Assembly: GCA_934095805.1 (NCBI GenBank)
Contig: CAKOKV010000006.1
Location: forward strand, 1 to 15,441
Direction of reading: 5' to 3'
From: an uncultured Bacilli bacterium
Lineage (GTDB): Bacteria; Bacillota_I; Bacilli_A; RF39; UBA660
DNA: 15,441 nucleotides
Part shown: piece after piece, positions 6,536 to 14,033 of the stretch
Numbering within the stretch: the stretch's first letter is position 1
Layout: every line of letters starts with the position of its first letter
Notes under the pieces: model-generated
Database searches by the model: none
What the model was told of the DNA's origin: nothing
The model's input: only the letters and a program-made list of their open reading frames with translations
Made by a program: the position numbers and the translations under genes

Positions 6536-6560
6536 TTAAGTATAATAGGAGTTGGTTAAG

Positions 6561-8168
6561 TTGATAGTAAAGAAGCCATATGCTTTTTTAATTAAAAATT
6601 TTAGGATTATTCATGCCTTGATTTTTATTATGCTTCTTTATATGGGTATAAAATCAATGGACATATATACATTTTTTAATATGTATGCAACTAGATTTGT
6701 TTATACCTATAGTGTAGACTTAGCAGCTAAGTATGTAAATTATTATATGTTTATAGCCGCGGTTGTAGCAATATTATTATCATTATTAGTATATTACATA
6801 TTATCATTAAAAAATAAAGAAAGAAAATTATATATATTTACCTGTATATATTATATATTGTTATTTGTATATTTTATATTTATTTATAATACATTAGCTA
6901 ATTTACAAAGTAATAGTTTAAGTATAGAACAAGTAAGATCACTCAGAGATATTTCATTAATTGTTTTAATCCCACAAGTAATACTTAATTTCATTCACTT
7001 AGGAAGAGCTTGTGGATTCAATATTAAACAATTTAATTTTAAAAAAGATTTAGAAGAATTAGAAATAGATACTTCAGACTATGAAGAAGTTGAAATAACT
7101 TTATCAAAAAACAATTATAAAATAGCTAGATTCTTTAGAAAAGCTCTTAGATTAACTAAATATTTTATATTAGAACATAAATTTGTTGTTACAATATTTG
7201 CATCTGTAATAGTATTAATAACAACATTAACAGTATTTATTAATATGAGAGTATATCAAGAAAGATATAGAGAAAAGCAAGAAATATTAGCAAGTACACT
7301 ATGGTATACTGCTGAACAAGCATATATTACTGATAGTGATATGACTGGAAATAAGATACAAAAAGATAAATATTATGTATTAGTTAGAACTAAAATTGAT
7401 AATAAATCTTCAAAAGCATATAAGTTAACTAGAGAAACATTTAGATTAGTAGTTAATAACGAAATGTTAATACCAAAATTTAGTTATAAAAATGAATTTT
7501 TAGATTTAGGAGAAGTTTTTACTCCGATGGATGTTTCTCCTGGTGAAACAAAAGAAATAGTAATCGTATATGAAATAGATAAAAAAGATGTTAAAAAAGA
7601 ATATGTATTTAGAATTAAAAATTATGAAACAATATCATTAGGGGATATAACATCTCCATACAAAGAAATTGTAATTAAACCTTATGATTTAAATAGTAAA
7701 AATGATACTGGAACTTATTATTTACCAGCAGAATTGAAATTTGAAAATACTGTTTTAGGAAATAGTAGTTCAATAGTAGGAGAATATCAAATATCATCTT
7801 CATTTAAAGAAAAATATCAATATTGTCCTAGTGAAGATAAGTGTTATGATGGAACTTATATAGTAAAACCTGAAAGTACAGGTAAGGGTAATGTAGCTGT
7901 ATTAAAACTTAAAATAAGTGCTACTATTGATAAGGATATATTCTTTAGTAAATATTTAAAATATCCTAGTGACTTGATAAAATATTATGGGAAAATAAGA
8001 TGTGAGTTTGGAAACATATCATATACTTATACTCCAACTATCATAAGTACTAAGTATCAAAAAGATACATATACTTATATTGAAGTACCAAAAGAGTTAG
8101 AAAATGCTTCAAAAATAGAATTAATCTTATCAATTCGTGGTATTAAATACACAATTGTCTTGAAATGA
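6561..8168 (+). CDS. Five-helix membrane protein with large Ig-like extracytoplasmic region
   Basis: The 535-residue product has four hydrophobic segments (about 16-31, 59-83, 89-112, 131-147), a charged loop (about 155-200) rich in Glu and Lys, a fifth helix (207-229) and about 300 outer residues. The outer part includes a segment near 268-345 (YYVLVRTKIDNKSSKAYKL onward) with the strand pattern of DUF4352-type Ig-like domains, which commonly sit on membrane anchors in Bacillota. The remaining C-terminal part is also strand-rich, with a CPSEDKC cysteine pair. I do not recognise the whole protein. An in-frame TTG at 6552 directly abuts AGGAG (6547-6551), which is too close; the TTG at 6561, 9 bases downstream, is the likely start. 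The stop TGA overlaps the -35 box of the tRNA promoter. Confidence 0.75.
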   Translation: MIVKKPYAFLIKNFRIIHALIFIMLLYMGIKSMDIYTFFNMYATRFVYTYSVDLAAKYVNYYMFIAAVVAILLSLLVYYILSLKNKERKLYIFTCIYYILLFVYFIFIYNTLANLQSNSLSIEQVRSLRDISLIVLIPQVILNFIHLGRACGFNIKQFNFKKDLEELEIDTSDYEEVEITLSKNNYKIARFFRKALRLTKYFILEHKFVVTIFASVIVLITTLTVFINMRVYQERYREKQEILASTLWYTAEQAYITDSDMTGNKIQKDKYYVLVRTKIDNKSSKAYKLTRETFRLVVNNEMLIPKFSYKNEFLDLGEVFTPMDVSPGETKEIVIVYEIDKKDVKKEYVFRIKNYETISLGDITSPYKEIVIKPYDLNSKNDTGTYYLPAELKFENTVLGNSSSIVGEYQISSSFKEKYQYCPSEDKCYDGTYIVKPESTGKGNVAVLKLKISATIDKDIFFSKYLKYPSDLIKYYGKIRCEFGNISYTYTPTIISTKYQKDTYTYIEVPKELENASKIELILSIRGIKYTIVLK

Positions 8169-8188
8169 TACATATAATTTGTTATAAT
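8160..8188 (+). promoter_or_regulatory. tRNA-Cys promoter, overlapping the upstream stop codon
   Basis: TTGAAA (8160-8165), a 17-base spacer and TATAAT (8183-8188) with an extended TGT at 8180-8182. Transcription should begin near 8195, about 5 bases before the mature tRNA. The -35 lies inside the last codons of the upstream gene. Confidence 0.8.
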
Positions 8189-8199
8189 TATATGTGCAT

Positions 8200-8273
8200 G
8201 GAGCCATAGCCAAGTGGTAAGGCACAGGTCTGCAACACCTCCATCGTCGGTTCAAATCCGACTGGCTCCTCCA
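8200..8273 (+). tRNA. tRNA-Cys (anticodon GCA)
   Basis: This 74-base gene folds as a cloverleaf. The acceptor stem is GGAGCCA/TGGCTCC and the D arm is GCC/GGC around AAGTGGTAA. The anticodon loop CTGCAAC carries GCA, and the T arm is GTCGG/CCGAC around TTCAAAT. The discriminator is T (U in the RNA, usual for tRNA-Cys) and CCA is encoded (8271-8273). The anticodon stem CAGGT/ACCTC has an apparent C-C mismatch at its outermost pair (27-43). The tRNA has its own promoter and a downstream hairpin terminator, so it is a single-gene transcription unit, possibly also read through from the upstream membrane-protein gene. Confidence 0.97.
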
Positions 8274-8284
8274 ATAGAAAATTT

Positions 8285-8302
8285 GTTCTAACATTTTAGA
8301 AC
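8285..8302 (+). other. Hairpin in the tRNA 3' trailer
   Basis: GTTCTAA (8285-8291) and TTAGAAC (8296-8302) form a perfect 7-bp stem with a CATT loop, 12 bases after the tRNA CCA. It is followed by a weak T run (TTTAT). It may be a first, weak terminator or a 3'-processing structure; the stronger terminator is just downstream. Confidence 0.6.
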
Positions 8303-8310
8303 TTTATATA

Positions 8311-8345
8311 AAAATATCAATTTCAAATGAAGTTGATATTTTTTT
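8311..8345 (+). terminator. Strong terminator of the tRNA-Cys unit
   Basis: A 15-position stem pairs 8311-8325 with 8328-8342, with one G-T pair and otherwise perfect. It has a minimal loop and continues into a T tail to 8345. It closes the tRNA transcription unit. Confidence 0.85.
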
Positions 8346-8406
8346 GTTAAAAAAGTAAATATTATATAACAATAGCAAATACAGTTTATATGATAATAAT
8401 ATTTTA

Positions 8407-8432
8407 AAAAGAAGAGTTTTAGCTCTTCTTTT
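8407..8432 (-). terminator. Terminator of the ABC exporter gene
   Basis: The arms AAAAGAAGAG (8407-8416) and CTCTTCTTTT (8423-8432) pair perfectly around a 6-base loop. On the minus strand it ends in a T run, and the stop codon of the exporter gene (8433-8431) overlaps the first arm. The plus-strand side is also T-rich, so it may stop transcription from both sides. Confidence 0.8.
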
Positions 8433-10179
8433 ATTTTTCTAAATCTTTATTATATAAATTTCTATAATACTCACAATTTTTTAACAATTCTTTATGAGAA
8501 CCACTATCTATAATTTTACCGTTATCTACAACAAAAATCTTGTCAGAATCTATTACAGTTGATAATCTATGTGCAACTATTAAAATAGTATATTCGCCTT
8601 TTAAATTATTAATTGCTTCTTGAATTTTTGATTGAGTTTCGTTATCTAATGCACTTGTAGCTTCATCAAATAAAATTATTTCGGTTTTCATAAGTAATGC
8701 TCTAGCTATAGCTAATCTTTGCTTTTGACCACCAGATAATATTACACCATTTTCTCCAACCATAGTGTCATATTTATCAGGAAGTGTCATAATGTAGTCA
8801 TCAATACATGCCATTTTACATGCATCACGAATTTCCTTCATAGATGCATTTGCTTTAGCTAATAATAAATTATCTTTAATAGAAAAATTAAAAATATAAG
8901 GATTTTGTGTAATTATTGACATATTATCTCTTATAGTTGAACAACTTAATTCATTTATATCAATATTATCCAGTAATATTTTACCTTTAGTCGCATGATA
9001 TAATCTTGTTATTAAATTAAATATTGTTGTTTTTCCTGCACCACTTTTACCAACAAAAGCAATTCTTTCATTTGGATTAATTTCAAAATTTATGTTTTTT
9101 AGTATTTTTGTTTTATTATATCCAAAAACTACATTTTCAAATTTTATTGTTCCATTTAATTTTTTAATTTCTTTATTACCAAATTTTTCTTTTTTAAATA
9201 TATCATTTTCAATAACTTCATATATTCTATCTGCTGCAACATTAAATTTTTTATTGTATTCTGTTAATTGAGCTATTCCAGTTAATAAATTTTTAATTTT
9301 ATTTTGATAATTATATATAATTACAAATGTTGGAATGGTTAATAGAGAATTATTGTATAAATAGCAGCCAAAAATTATTAATCCTAAATCTGATAATGCT
9401 CTTATATTATTTTCTAAATAATTAAAAAGTCTTCTTATATTCATTATATGAACTTGTTCTTTAGTAGTTTGTTCTATTTTATCAGATATTTGATTTAATA
9501 TAGTTTCATTAGCATTTAAAACTTTAATATCTCTAATTCCTCTGACTAATTCACTTATTAAACCTGTCTTATTTTCTTGCATTATTTTAAGTTTCTTTTG
9601 AACTTCATATTGCTTTTCTAAACTTTTTCTATTAATAAGGTAAACCAATACTGAAGTAATTATTGCATATATAAATAAATATTTATTTAAAATAAATATA
9701 GTTACTAAAACTCCGACATTTGATATTATATAAGAAACCCAATATGCATATTCCATAAATAAACCAGCAATATCTTGAGTATCTTTATTTAAACGATCAA
9801 TAAATAAACCTGATGAGTTTTTATCTATTTCTTCTACTTCTAAATTCAAGATTTCTTTTGCTAAGGATTTTTGAATAGAGATTAATGTTTTTTGATAAAT
9901 CTTTTGATAGAAAAAACCTTTAAAATAAAACATCATATACAATATGATTTCGATAAAAAATACAACAATAGCAGATAAAACTAATTGATTTATTACACCG
10001 CTTGTAATATTTAGAATTACCTTAGCGGATAACAATGGTATTACGGCACTAATTATAGCTTCTATAATACTAACCATTCCGTAACCAAGTAAGTTCATTT
10101 TTGATTCTTTAATATATTTCCATGTTCTTTTTAAATTCAGCTTGAAATTCTTATTATGCATATTATCTTTCTTATTCAC
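8431..10179 (-). CDS. ABC exporter half-transporter (membrane domain fused to ATPase)
   Basis: The 582-residue product has the classic exporter layout. An N-terminal type-1 membrane domain has about six helices (roughly 31-55, 65-87, 142-163, 165-182, 263-277, 279-298). A nucleotide-binding domain occupies about 345-582. Visible ATPase motifs are Walker A GKSGAGKTT (377-385), Q-loop Gln425, the signature LSGGQ (481-485), Walker B IILFDE (501-506), the D-loop SALD and switch His537 (AHRLST). Such proteins work as dimers exporting lipids, peptides or drugs. There is no peptidase-C39 domain and no partner ABC gene beside it, so a homodimer is likely and the substrate cannot be told. The start is GTG at 10179, placed 8 bases after AAGGAG, better than the internal ATG at codon 7. 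The gene stands alone with its own promoter and terminator. Confidence 0.95.
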   Translation of the reverse strand: MNKKDNMHNKNFKLNLKRTWKYIKESKMNLLGYGMVSIIEAIISAVIPLLSAKVILNITSGVINQLVLSAIVVFFIEIILYMMFYFKGFFYQKIYQKTLISIQKSLAKEILNLEVEEIDKNSSGLFIDRLNKDTQDIAGLFMEYAYWVSYIISNVGVLVTIFILNKYLFIYAIITSVLVYLINRKSLEKQYEVQKKLKIMQENKTGLISELVRGIRDIKVLNANETILNQISDKIEQTTKEQVHIMNIRRLFNYLENNIRALSDLGLIIFGCYLYNNSLLTIPTFVIIYNYQNKIKNLLTGIAQLTEYNKKFNVAADRIYEVIENDIFKKEKFGNKEIKKLNGTIKFENVVFGYNKTKILKNINFEINPNERIAFVGKSGAGKTTIFNLITRLYHATKGKILLDNIDINELSCSTIRDNMSIITQNPYIFNFSIKDNLLLAKANASMKEIRDACKMACIDDYIMTLPDKYDTMVGENGVILSGGQKQRLAIARALLMKTEIILFDEATSALDNETQSKIQEAINNLKGEYTILIVAHRLSTVIDSDKIFVVDNGKIIDSGSHKELLKNCEYYRNLYNKDLEK

Positions 10180-10208
10180 TAAACCAACTCCTTAAAAATA
10201 ATAAATAC

Positions 10209-10237
10209 ATTTTATTCGAATATAAGGATAAATACAA
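10209..10237 (-). promoter_or_regulatory. Promoter of the ABC exporter gene
   Basis: On the minus strand, TTGTAT (10237-10232), a 17-base spacer and TAAAAT (10214-10209). The predicted transcript starts near 10202, with AAGGAG (10192-10187) and the GTG start at 10179 following. Moderate strength is expected. Confidence 0.55.
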
Positions 10238-10329
10238 GTCTAGATTTTTAATGAGTTTTATGTTAAAATATATATACATTAATGATAAAGTTGTAAATGT
10301 CTTTTTATAAATTCTAAATTGTAAACCAT

Positions 10330-10353
10330 ACTAATGAAAATTAGTGTTTTTTT
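10330..10353 (+). terminator. Orphan terminator-like hairpin
   Basis: ACTAAT (10330-10335), the loop GAAA and ATTAGT (10340-10345), then G and TTTTTTT (10347-10353). This is a standard terminator shape, yet no plus-strand gene ends upstream: the gene to its left runs the other way and begins at 10179. It could end a small RNA, or it could block stray transcription into 10387. Confidence 0.55.
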
Positions 10354-10361
10354 ATTTGTGA

Positions 10362-10381
10362 TGTTATAATTATATTGGTGA
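10362..10381 (+). promoter_or_regulatory. Extended -10 directly followed by ribosome-binding site
   Basis: TGTTATAAT (10362-10370) is an extended -10. Six bases later GGTGA (10377-10381) begins, and the ATG is at 10387. The predicted transcript starts at about 10377, so the leader is about 10 bases. The -35 position is poor (TAGTGT), as is common with extended -10 promoters. Confidence 0.6.
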
Positions 10382-10386
10382 TTAAA

Positions 10387-11079
10387 ATGAAAGTAGCGGT
10401 GTTTTCAGATATACATGGAAATTATCAAGCATTAAATGCAATTTTAAATGATATAAAAAAACAAAATGTTGATGAAATAATATTCTTAGGAGATTCAGTT
10501 TCACTTGGGCCATCTCCTTATGAATGTATAGATAGACTAATGAAAGAAAATATAACATTCATAAATGGAAATCATGAATTATATCTATTAGATAAAAAAT
10601 ACTATGATGATGATATGAGTGAACAAGAAATTGAACATAATTTATGGGTATTAAAAAATTTAAAAGATGAACATTTAAAATACATTTTAGAACAACCTTT
10701 AAAATATTCACTAACTATTAACAATAAAAAATATTTATTTATTCATTTCTTTTTAGAAGATGCAATTTATCCATTTAAACATATAAGTATATTTAAAACA
10801 GATGAATATAAAAAAGTGTTTGAAAGTATAGGTTATGATTATTGTTTCTATGGACATTTTCATCAAGGCAGAATAGATGAGTATAAAAATAAATGGTTTT
10901 ATGGAATAGGTAGTAGTGGTTGTGTAAAAGGTAATAAAACATTTTATTATATTATAGATGAATTAGGAATTAATAAAGTTGAGTTAGAGTTTGATAGAAA
11001 AGAATTTGATAAAATTATATTAAGTACTGAATATCCTGATAAAGAAAATATTTCTAGTATATTTTTCGATAAAAAATAG
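10387..11079 (+). CDS. Calcineurin-like metallophosphoesterase (YfcE/MJ0936 type)
   Basis: The 230-residue product shows the di-metal phosphoesterase motifs in order. These are DIHGN with Asp8 and His10, GDSVSLGP with Asp36, GNHE with Asn62 and His63, IHF near residue 120, and the terminal GHFH with His157 and His159. The family hydrolyses phosphomono- or diesters with Mn or Fe. Members of this short single-domain group act as small-molecule phosphodiesterases or protein/nucleotide phosphatases, so the substrate is open. It has no signal peptide or membrane segment and is cytoplasmic. In-frame TTG (10375) and GTG (10378) codons precede the ATG at 10387 but overlap the GGTGA ribosome-binding site, so they are not the start. 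It faces the redox operon convergently and shares a bidirectional terminator with it. Confidence 0.93.
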   Translation: MKVAVFSDIHGNYQALNAILNDIKKQNVDEIIFLGDSVSLGPSPYECIDRLMKENITFINGNHELYLLDKKYYDDDMSEQEIEHNLWVLKNLKDEHLKYILEQPLKYSLTINNKKYLFIHFFLEDAIYPFKHISIFKTDEYKKVFESIGYDYCFYGHFHQGRIDEYKNKWFYGIGSSGCVKGNKTFYYIIDELGINKVELEFDRKEFDKIILSTEYPDKENISSIFFDKK

Positions 11080-11100
11080 ACATTTTTAAATGTCTATTTT
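11073..11100. terminator. Bidirectional terminator between convergent genes
   Basis: A 13-base perfect inverted repeat, 11073-11085 with 11088-11100 (AAAATAGACATTT and its complement), has T-rich tails on both strands. The plus gene's TAG (11077-11079) lies in one arm and the minus gene's TAA (11088-11086) at the loop, so one hairpin serves both genes with no spare sequence. Confidence 0.9.
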
Positions 11101-12390
11101 AATTGTTATATCACTAGTTGGATAAGTACAGCAAGGATGAATATAATTGAATTTTATATCGGCTTTTCTTCTCTTATCTAATCCTTCTTCAATTCTAACT
11201 GTTCCCCAAAGTAATAATGATCTACAATATCCACATTTTCCATTTTTACATCTACTTCTTGCTGGTATATTGTTACTTTCAAGAGCTGATAATATTGTTT
11301 GATTTTCAACACAAATTATATTATATTCTTCATCTTGTGAGAAAACTTTTATTTTATATACTTTAGGAAGCGGTATTTCTACAGATTCTTGTACTTCAGT
11401 AGGTTGTACTACAGCTTCTTCTATTTCAGTATTTTCTTCTTCACTTTCTTTTTTCTTTCTTCCTCTTTTTTTAGGAAGTTCTTCTTGTATTTCGACAACA
11501 CCAGCAGGAGCAACAGAATCATTGATATTTTTTTGATATATAGGATAACTTTCAAATCTTAAATCTTTAAGTCCTAAATTCAAAACTGATAATTCATTAT
11601 TGATATAATCATAAAATTCATAATTTCCAAAACAAAATGCTGTAAATTTAGCTGTAACTTGGCTTTTAATTAAACTAGCAGTTATATTATTAACTTCTTC
11701 ATCATCGGAATTTATAAATATAACTTTGATGTTAGAATTGTTTTTAGCTAGTTCTTCAAGTTCATACTTATATACAAATTCATTTGTATGTGATAAATAA
11801 AATATAGTAATATCTTTATTTAAATATCCATCATTTATAGCTTTTGCCATAGAAACAAAAGGTGATATAAATTCATCATGTGTAATACCAACAATGCTTT
11901 TCATATCCCTAATAGTAGAAGGATAAAAGTCACCAGATGGTGCTAGTGATAAAACCATATCTCCAATATTTAAATTATCTAAAATATAATTAGAAACTAA
12001 ACCATTAGTATGTCTTTTTACTGAGATTCTATAAACATTATCAAGAGCTTCCTTAGGACTACTTGAAAGTGAATAAGTTCTTGATACAGCATTATCATTT
12101 ATATTAAAAAGCAATGTTATATATTGTCCTGGTCTAAAAGTCGCAAGTGATTCTTTATCAGCAGAAGCAAAATAAAATATTTTAAGATCAGAACTCATTT
12201 CAACTATATTTTTAATTATTAATTTTTGAGTACCTGGATGTAATTTAGTAGTAAGGTTTTTAATATTAAATTCTACTGGTATTAAATCAGGATCTGTCTT
12301 GTTTATAATTTTATTTCTTGTTTCACCTAAGTTTTTAAATTTTTTAATATCTTTTCCAGGAGGAAATGATGAAATTTTAATTGCTTTCAT
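11086..12390 (-). CDS. FAD-binding reductase fused to a C-terminal 2Fe-2S ferredoxin
   Basis: The 434-residue product has a non-catalytic N-terminal stretch of about 50 residues, then a ferredoxin-NAD(P) reductase-like module (about 51-285). The FAD-binding motif is RTYS (104-107). The NAD(P) site, usually GGTGITP, reads VGITHDEFISPF (167-178) and lacks the double glycine. A charged linker (about 286-345) contains KKRGRKKK, and a plant-type ferredoxin follows (346-434) with Cys381, Cys386, Cys389 and Cys420 as probable cluster ligands. The module order is that of oxygenase or flavoenzyme reductases, which pass electrons from NAD(P)H through FAD and 2Fe-2S. An ATG at 12399 directly abuts AAGGAG (12405-12400); the ATG at 12390 is 9 bases away and is preferred. 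It overlaps the end of the upstream gene by 14 bases, so the two are translationally coupled and probably function together. Confidence 0.85.
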   Translation of the reverse strand: MKAIKISSFPPGKDIKKFKNLGETRNKIINKTDPDLIPVEFNIKNLTTKLHPGTQKLIIKNIVEMSSDLKIFYFASADKESLATFRPGQYITLLFNINDNAVSRTYSLSSSPKEALDNVYRISVKRHTNGLVSNYILDNLNIGDMVLSLAPSGDFYPSTIRDMKSIVGITHDEFISPFVSMAKAINDGYLNKDITIFYLSHTNEFVYKYELEELAKNNSNIKVIFINSDDEEVNNITASLIKSQVTAKFTAFCFGNYEFYDYINNELSVLNLGLKDLRFESYPIYQKNINDSVAPAGVVEIQEELPKKRGRKKKESEEENTEIEEAVVQPTEVQESVEIPLPKVYKIKVFSQDEEYNIICVENQTILSALESNNIPARSRCKNGKCGYCRSLLLWGTVRIEEGLDKRRKADIKFNYIHPCCTYPTSDITIKIDI

Positions 12391-13924
12391 TTTTAACATC
12401 TCCTTTTTCTATATCGCTAAGTGTTTTATTAGCGATTTCATAACCATTAATATAAGTACTGTCATACCCATGTCCGTAATATGAATAAGCCCCACATAAC
12501 CTTAAACCATTAACAATAACATCTTCATCTTTATTAGTTATTCTAGATAAAACAGAATCAGAATTAATTAAAGACCAACCATATACAGTACCATCGTATG
12601 AACTATCGTATAATGAATAAGTATAAGGTGTTGATATTTCAATTTCTTCAATAAAATCTTTAATATTTATTCCACAAACTGTTTCAAATCTTTCTATTAG
12701 TTTACTAGCTATTTTTTCTTTTACTTTTTTATAATTTTCTTCATTTAAAATGTTTCCAAAACAATCTGTATAATAAAATGCAGTTATATTTAAAATAGTG
12801 GTATCTTTTTCAGAAGCTTCTAGGTTTGCTTTGTTTAAACAAGTAACAACTATCGTATTTGAATCTAAATTCTTCATTTTTTCAATTTCTGTATTACTAT
12901 CAAGTGAATTATATATAAAATATGAATAATTATTAATACCAAGTTCATCTGGGCTTTTATTTAATCCTAAATACACTGTTAATGCTTTTGCCCCAAGTCT
13001 TCTACTATTAAGTAATCTAAGTACCTTTTTATCAAGTTTATCTTTATCTATTAGGTCTTCATATATGTTTAATAGTGAAGTATTACATATTATATGATTT
13101 GTTTTATAAGTTTTACCACTTTCAGTAGTAACACCAACTACAGAATTATTTTCCACTAATATTTTATTAACTCTATCATTAAACCATACTTTTCCACCAT
13201 AATCTCTTATTTTCTTTTCAATAGCAAGAGATATTTCCATACTTCTATTTTTAGGAATATAAGCCTTATTACTTATTAATTCATAGAATATATACATATA
13301 GTGAGCAAAGTTCATATTAAGAGTGGATACACCAAAGTAAATCCAATAAGATTTAATAATATCTTCTATCTTTTTAGGAAGTTTTAGTTTTTTAAATACT
13401 TCTTCAACAGAATAGGCAGCAGTATTAATAAAATTAGGATATTTTTCTTTTATAAAATCATAATCTATATTATCGTTACTAATCATATAAAGAAAACCAT
13501 CGTGAATTTCTTTTGCTAAATCAAAAAATTCACTTAATTTATCTTTTGATTCTGGTTCATAATCTTGTGCTTTTTTAATAAATTCATCTAATCCAAAGAC
13601 TAAATCATATTCTTCTCTTGGATTATCTGTTTTAATTATTTTATATGATGAAGGTATTTCTAACCATTCAATTTCCTCATTTAAATTAAACTCGTCAAAT
13701 AATTTTCTGAGTCTACCTTTATTAGTTTCACTACCTAAATTATGTATCGCTCTAAGTGTATTTTCAAATTCAAATCTACCTTTAACAAAACTAGTAGCAA
13801 GTCCACCTGGAACAGAGTTAGCTTCAAGAACTAAAACACTTTTACCTTTACTAGCGATTTGGAGAGCAGACATAAGTCCTGCATTACCAGCACCAATAAC
13901 AATAACATCATAATTATCTTTCAT
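12377..13924 (-). CDS. FAD-dependent oxidoreductase, phytoene desaturase/RetSat-like
   Basis: The 515-residue product begins with a Rossmann dinucleotide-binding motif, GAGNAG (11-16), followed by Glu34 for ribose contact and PGG (39-41). It ends with the family's C-terminal FAD motif, a GLRLCGAYSYYGHGYDSTYI segment before SGYEIA-like residues. Length and motifs fit the CrtI/CrtISO/RetSat group of FAD amine-oxidase-fold enzymes, which desaturate, isomerise or saturate conjugated or isoprenoid double bonds. No carotenoid genes are nearby and the host is probably anaerobic. With the coupled NAD(P)H-flavin-ferredoxin protein downstream, a reductive (saturating) role seems likelier than desaturation; this is inference. 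The ATG at 13924 follows AAAGGAG with a 7-base gap. It has no signal peptide. It heads a two-gene operon with its own promoter near 13951. Confidence 0.88.
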   Translation of the reverse strand: MKDNYDVIVIGAGNAGLMSALQIASKGKSVLVLEANSVPGGLATSFVKGRFEFENTLRAIHNLGSETNKGRLRKLFDEFNLNEEIEWLEIPSSYKIIKTDNPREEYDLVFGLDEFIKKAQDYEPESKDKLSEFFDLAKEIHDGFLYMISNDNIDYDFIKEKYPNFINTAAYSVEEVFKKLKLPKKIEDIIKSYWIYFGVSTLNMNFAHYMYIFYELISNKAYIPKNRSMEISLAIEKKIRDYGGKVWFNDRVNKILVENNSVVGVTTESGKTYKTNHIICNTSLLNIYEDLIDKDKLDKKVLRLLNSRRLGAKALTVYLGLNKSPDELGINNYSYFIYNSLDSNTEIEKMKNLDSNTIVVTCLNKANLEASEKDTTILNITAFYYTDCFGNILNEENYKKVKEKIASKLIERFETVCGINIKDFIEEIEISTPYTYSLYDSSYDGTVYGWSLINSDSVLSRITNKDEDVIVNGLRLCGAYSYYGHGYDSTYINGYEIANKTLSDIEKGDVKNESN

Positions 13925-13950
13925 AAACTTGCTCCTTTATTCTCATATTA

Positions 13951-13958
13951 ATTGTAAC
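13951..13958 (-). promoter_or_regulatory. Extended -10 of the redox operon
   Basis: On the minus strand, TGTTACAAT is an extended -10: TACAAT at 13956-13951, preceded by TGT. The -35 position reads TTTATT, a weak match. The start would be near 13944, about 20 bases before the ATG at 13924, with AAAGGAG (13938-13932) between. Confidence 0.5.
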
Positions 13959-13988
13959 ATTTTTATCAATATAAATAAAGATGAAATA

Positions 13989-14029
13989 TTGAATAAACTT
14001 ACATACTTGTAGTATAATTAAATTGGTGA
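13989..14029 (+). promoter_or_regulatory. Promoter and ribosome-binding site of the small peptide-LtaS operon
   Basis: TTGAAT (13989-13994), an 18-base spacer and TATAAT (14013-14018). GGTGA (14025-14029) follows 6 bases later and the ATG is at 14034. Transcription should begin at about 14025, leaving a leader of about 9 bases made mostly of the ribosome-binding site. Confidence 0.6.
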
Positions 14030-14033
14030 AATT

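Noticed and set aside
6552..6560. TTG start at 6552 for the five-helix membrane protein
   Set aside because: It touches AGGAG with no gap. The TTG at 6561 has the usual 9-base spacing.
8200..8273. Functional link between tRNA-Cys and the 29-cysteine surface protein
   Set aside because: They are 4 kb apart in separate units. A single tRNA-Cys gene is expected somewhere in any genome, so proximity is probably chance.
10375..10386. TTG/GTG starts ahead of the metallophosphoesterase ATG
   Set aside because: These codons are part of the GGTGA ribosome-binding site, and the conserved MKVAVFSDIHGN start of the family begins at 10387.
12391..12399. ATG at 12399 as start of the reductase-ferredoxin fusion
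   Set aside because: It directly abuts AAGGAG. The ATG at 12390 has normal spacing.
12299..12484. Plus-strand frame over the overlap of the two redox genes
   Set aside because: Antisense shadow of conserved coding sequence.
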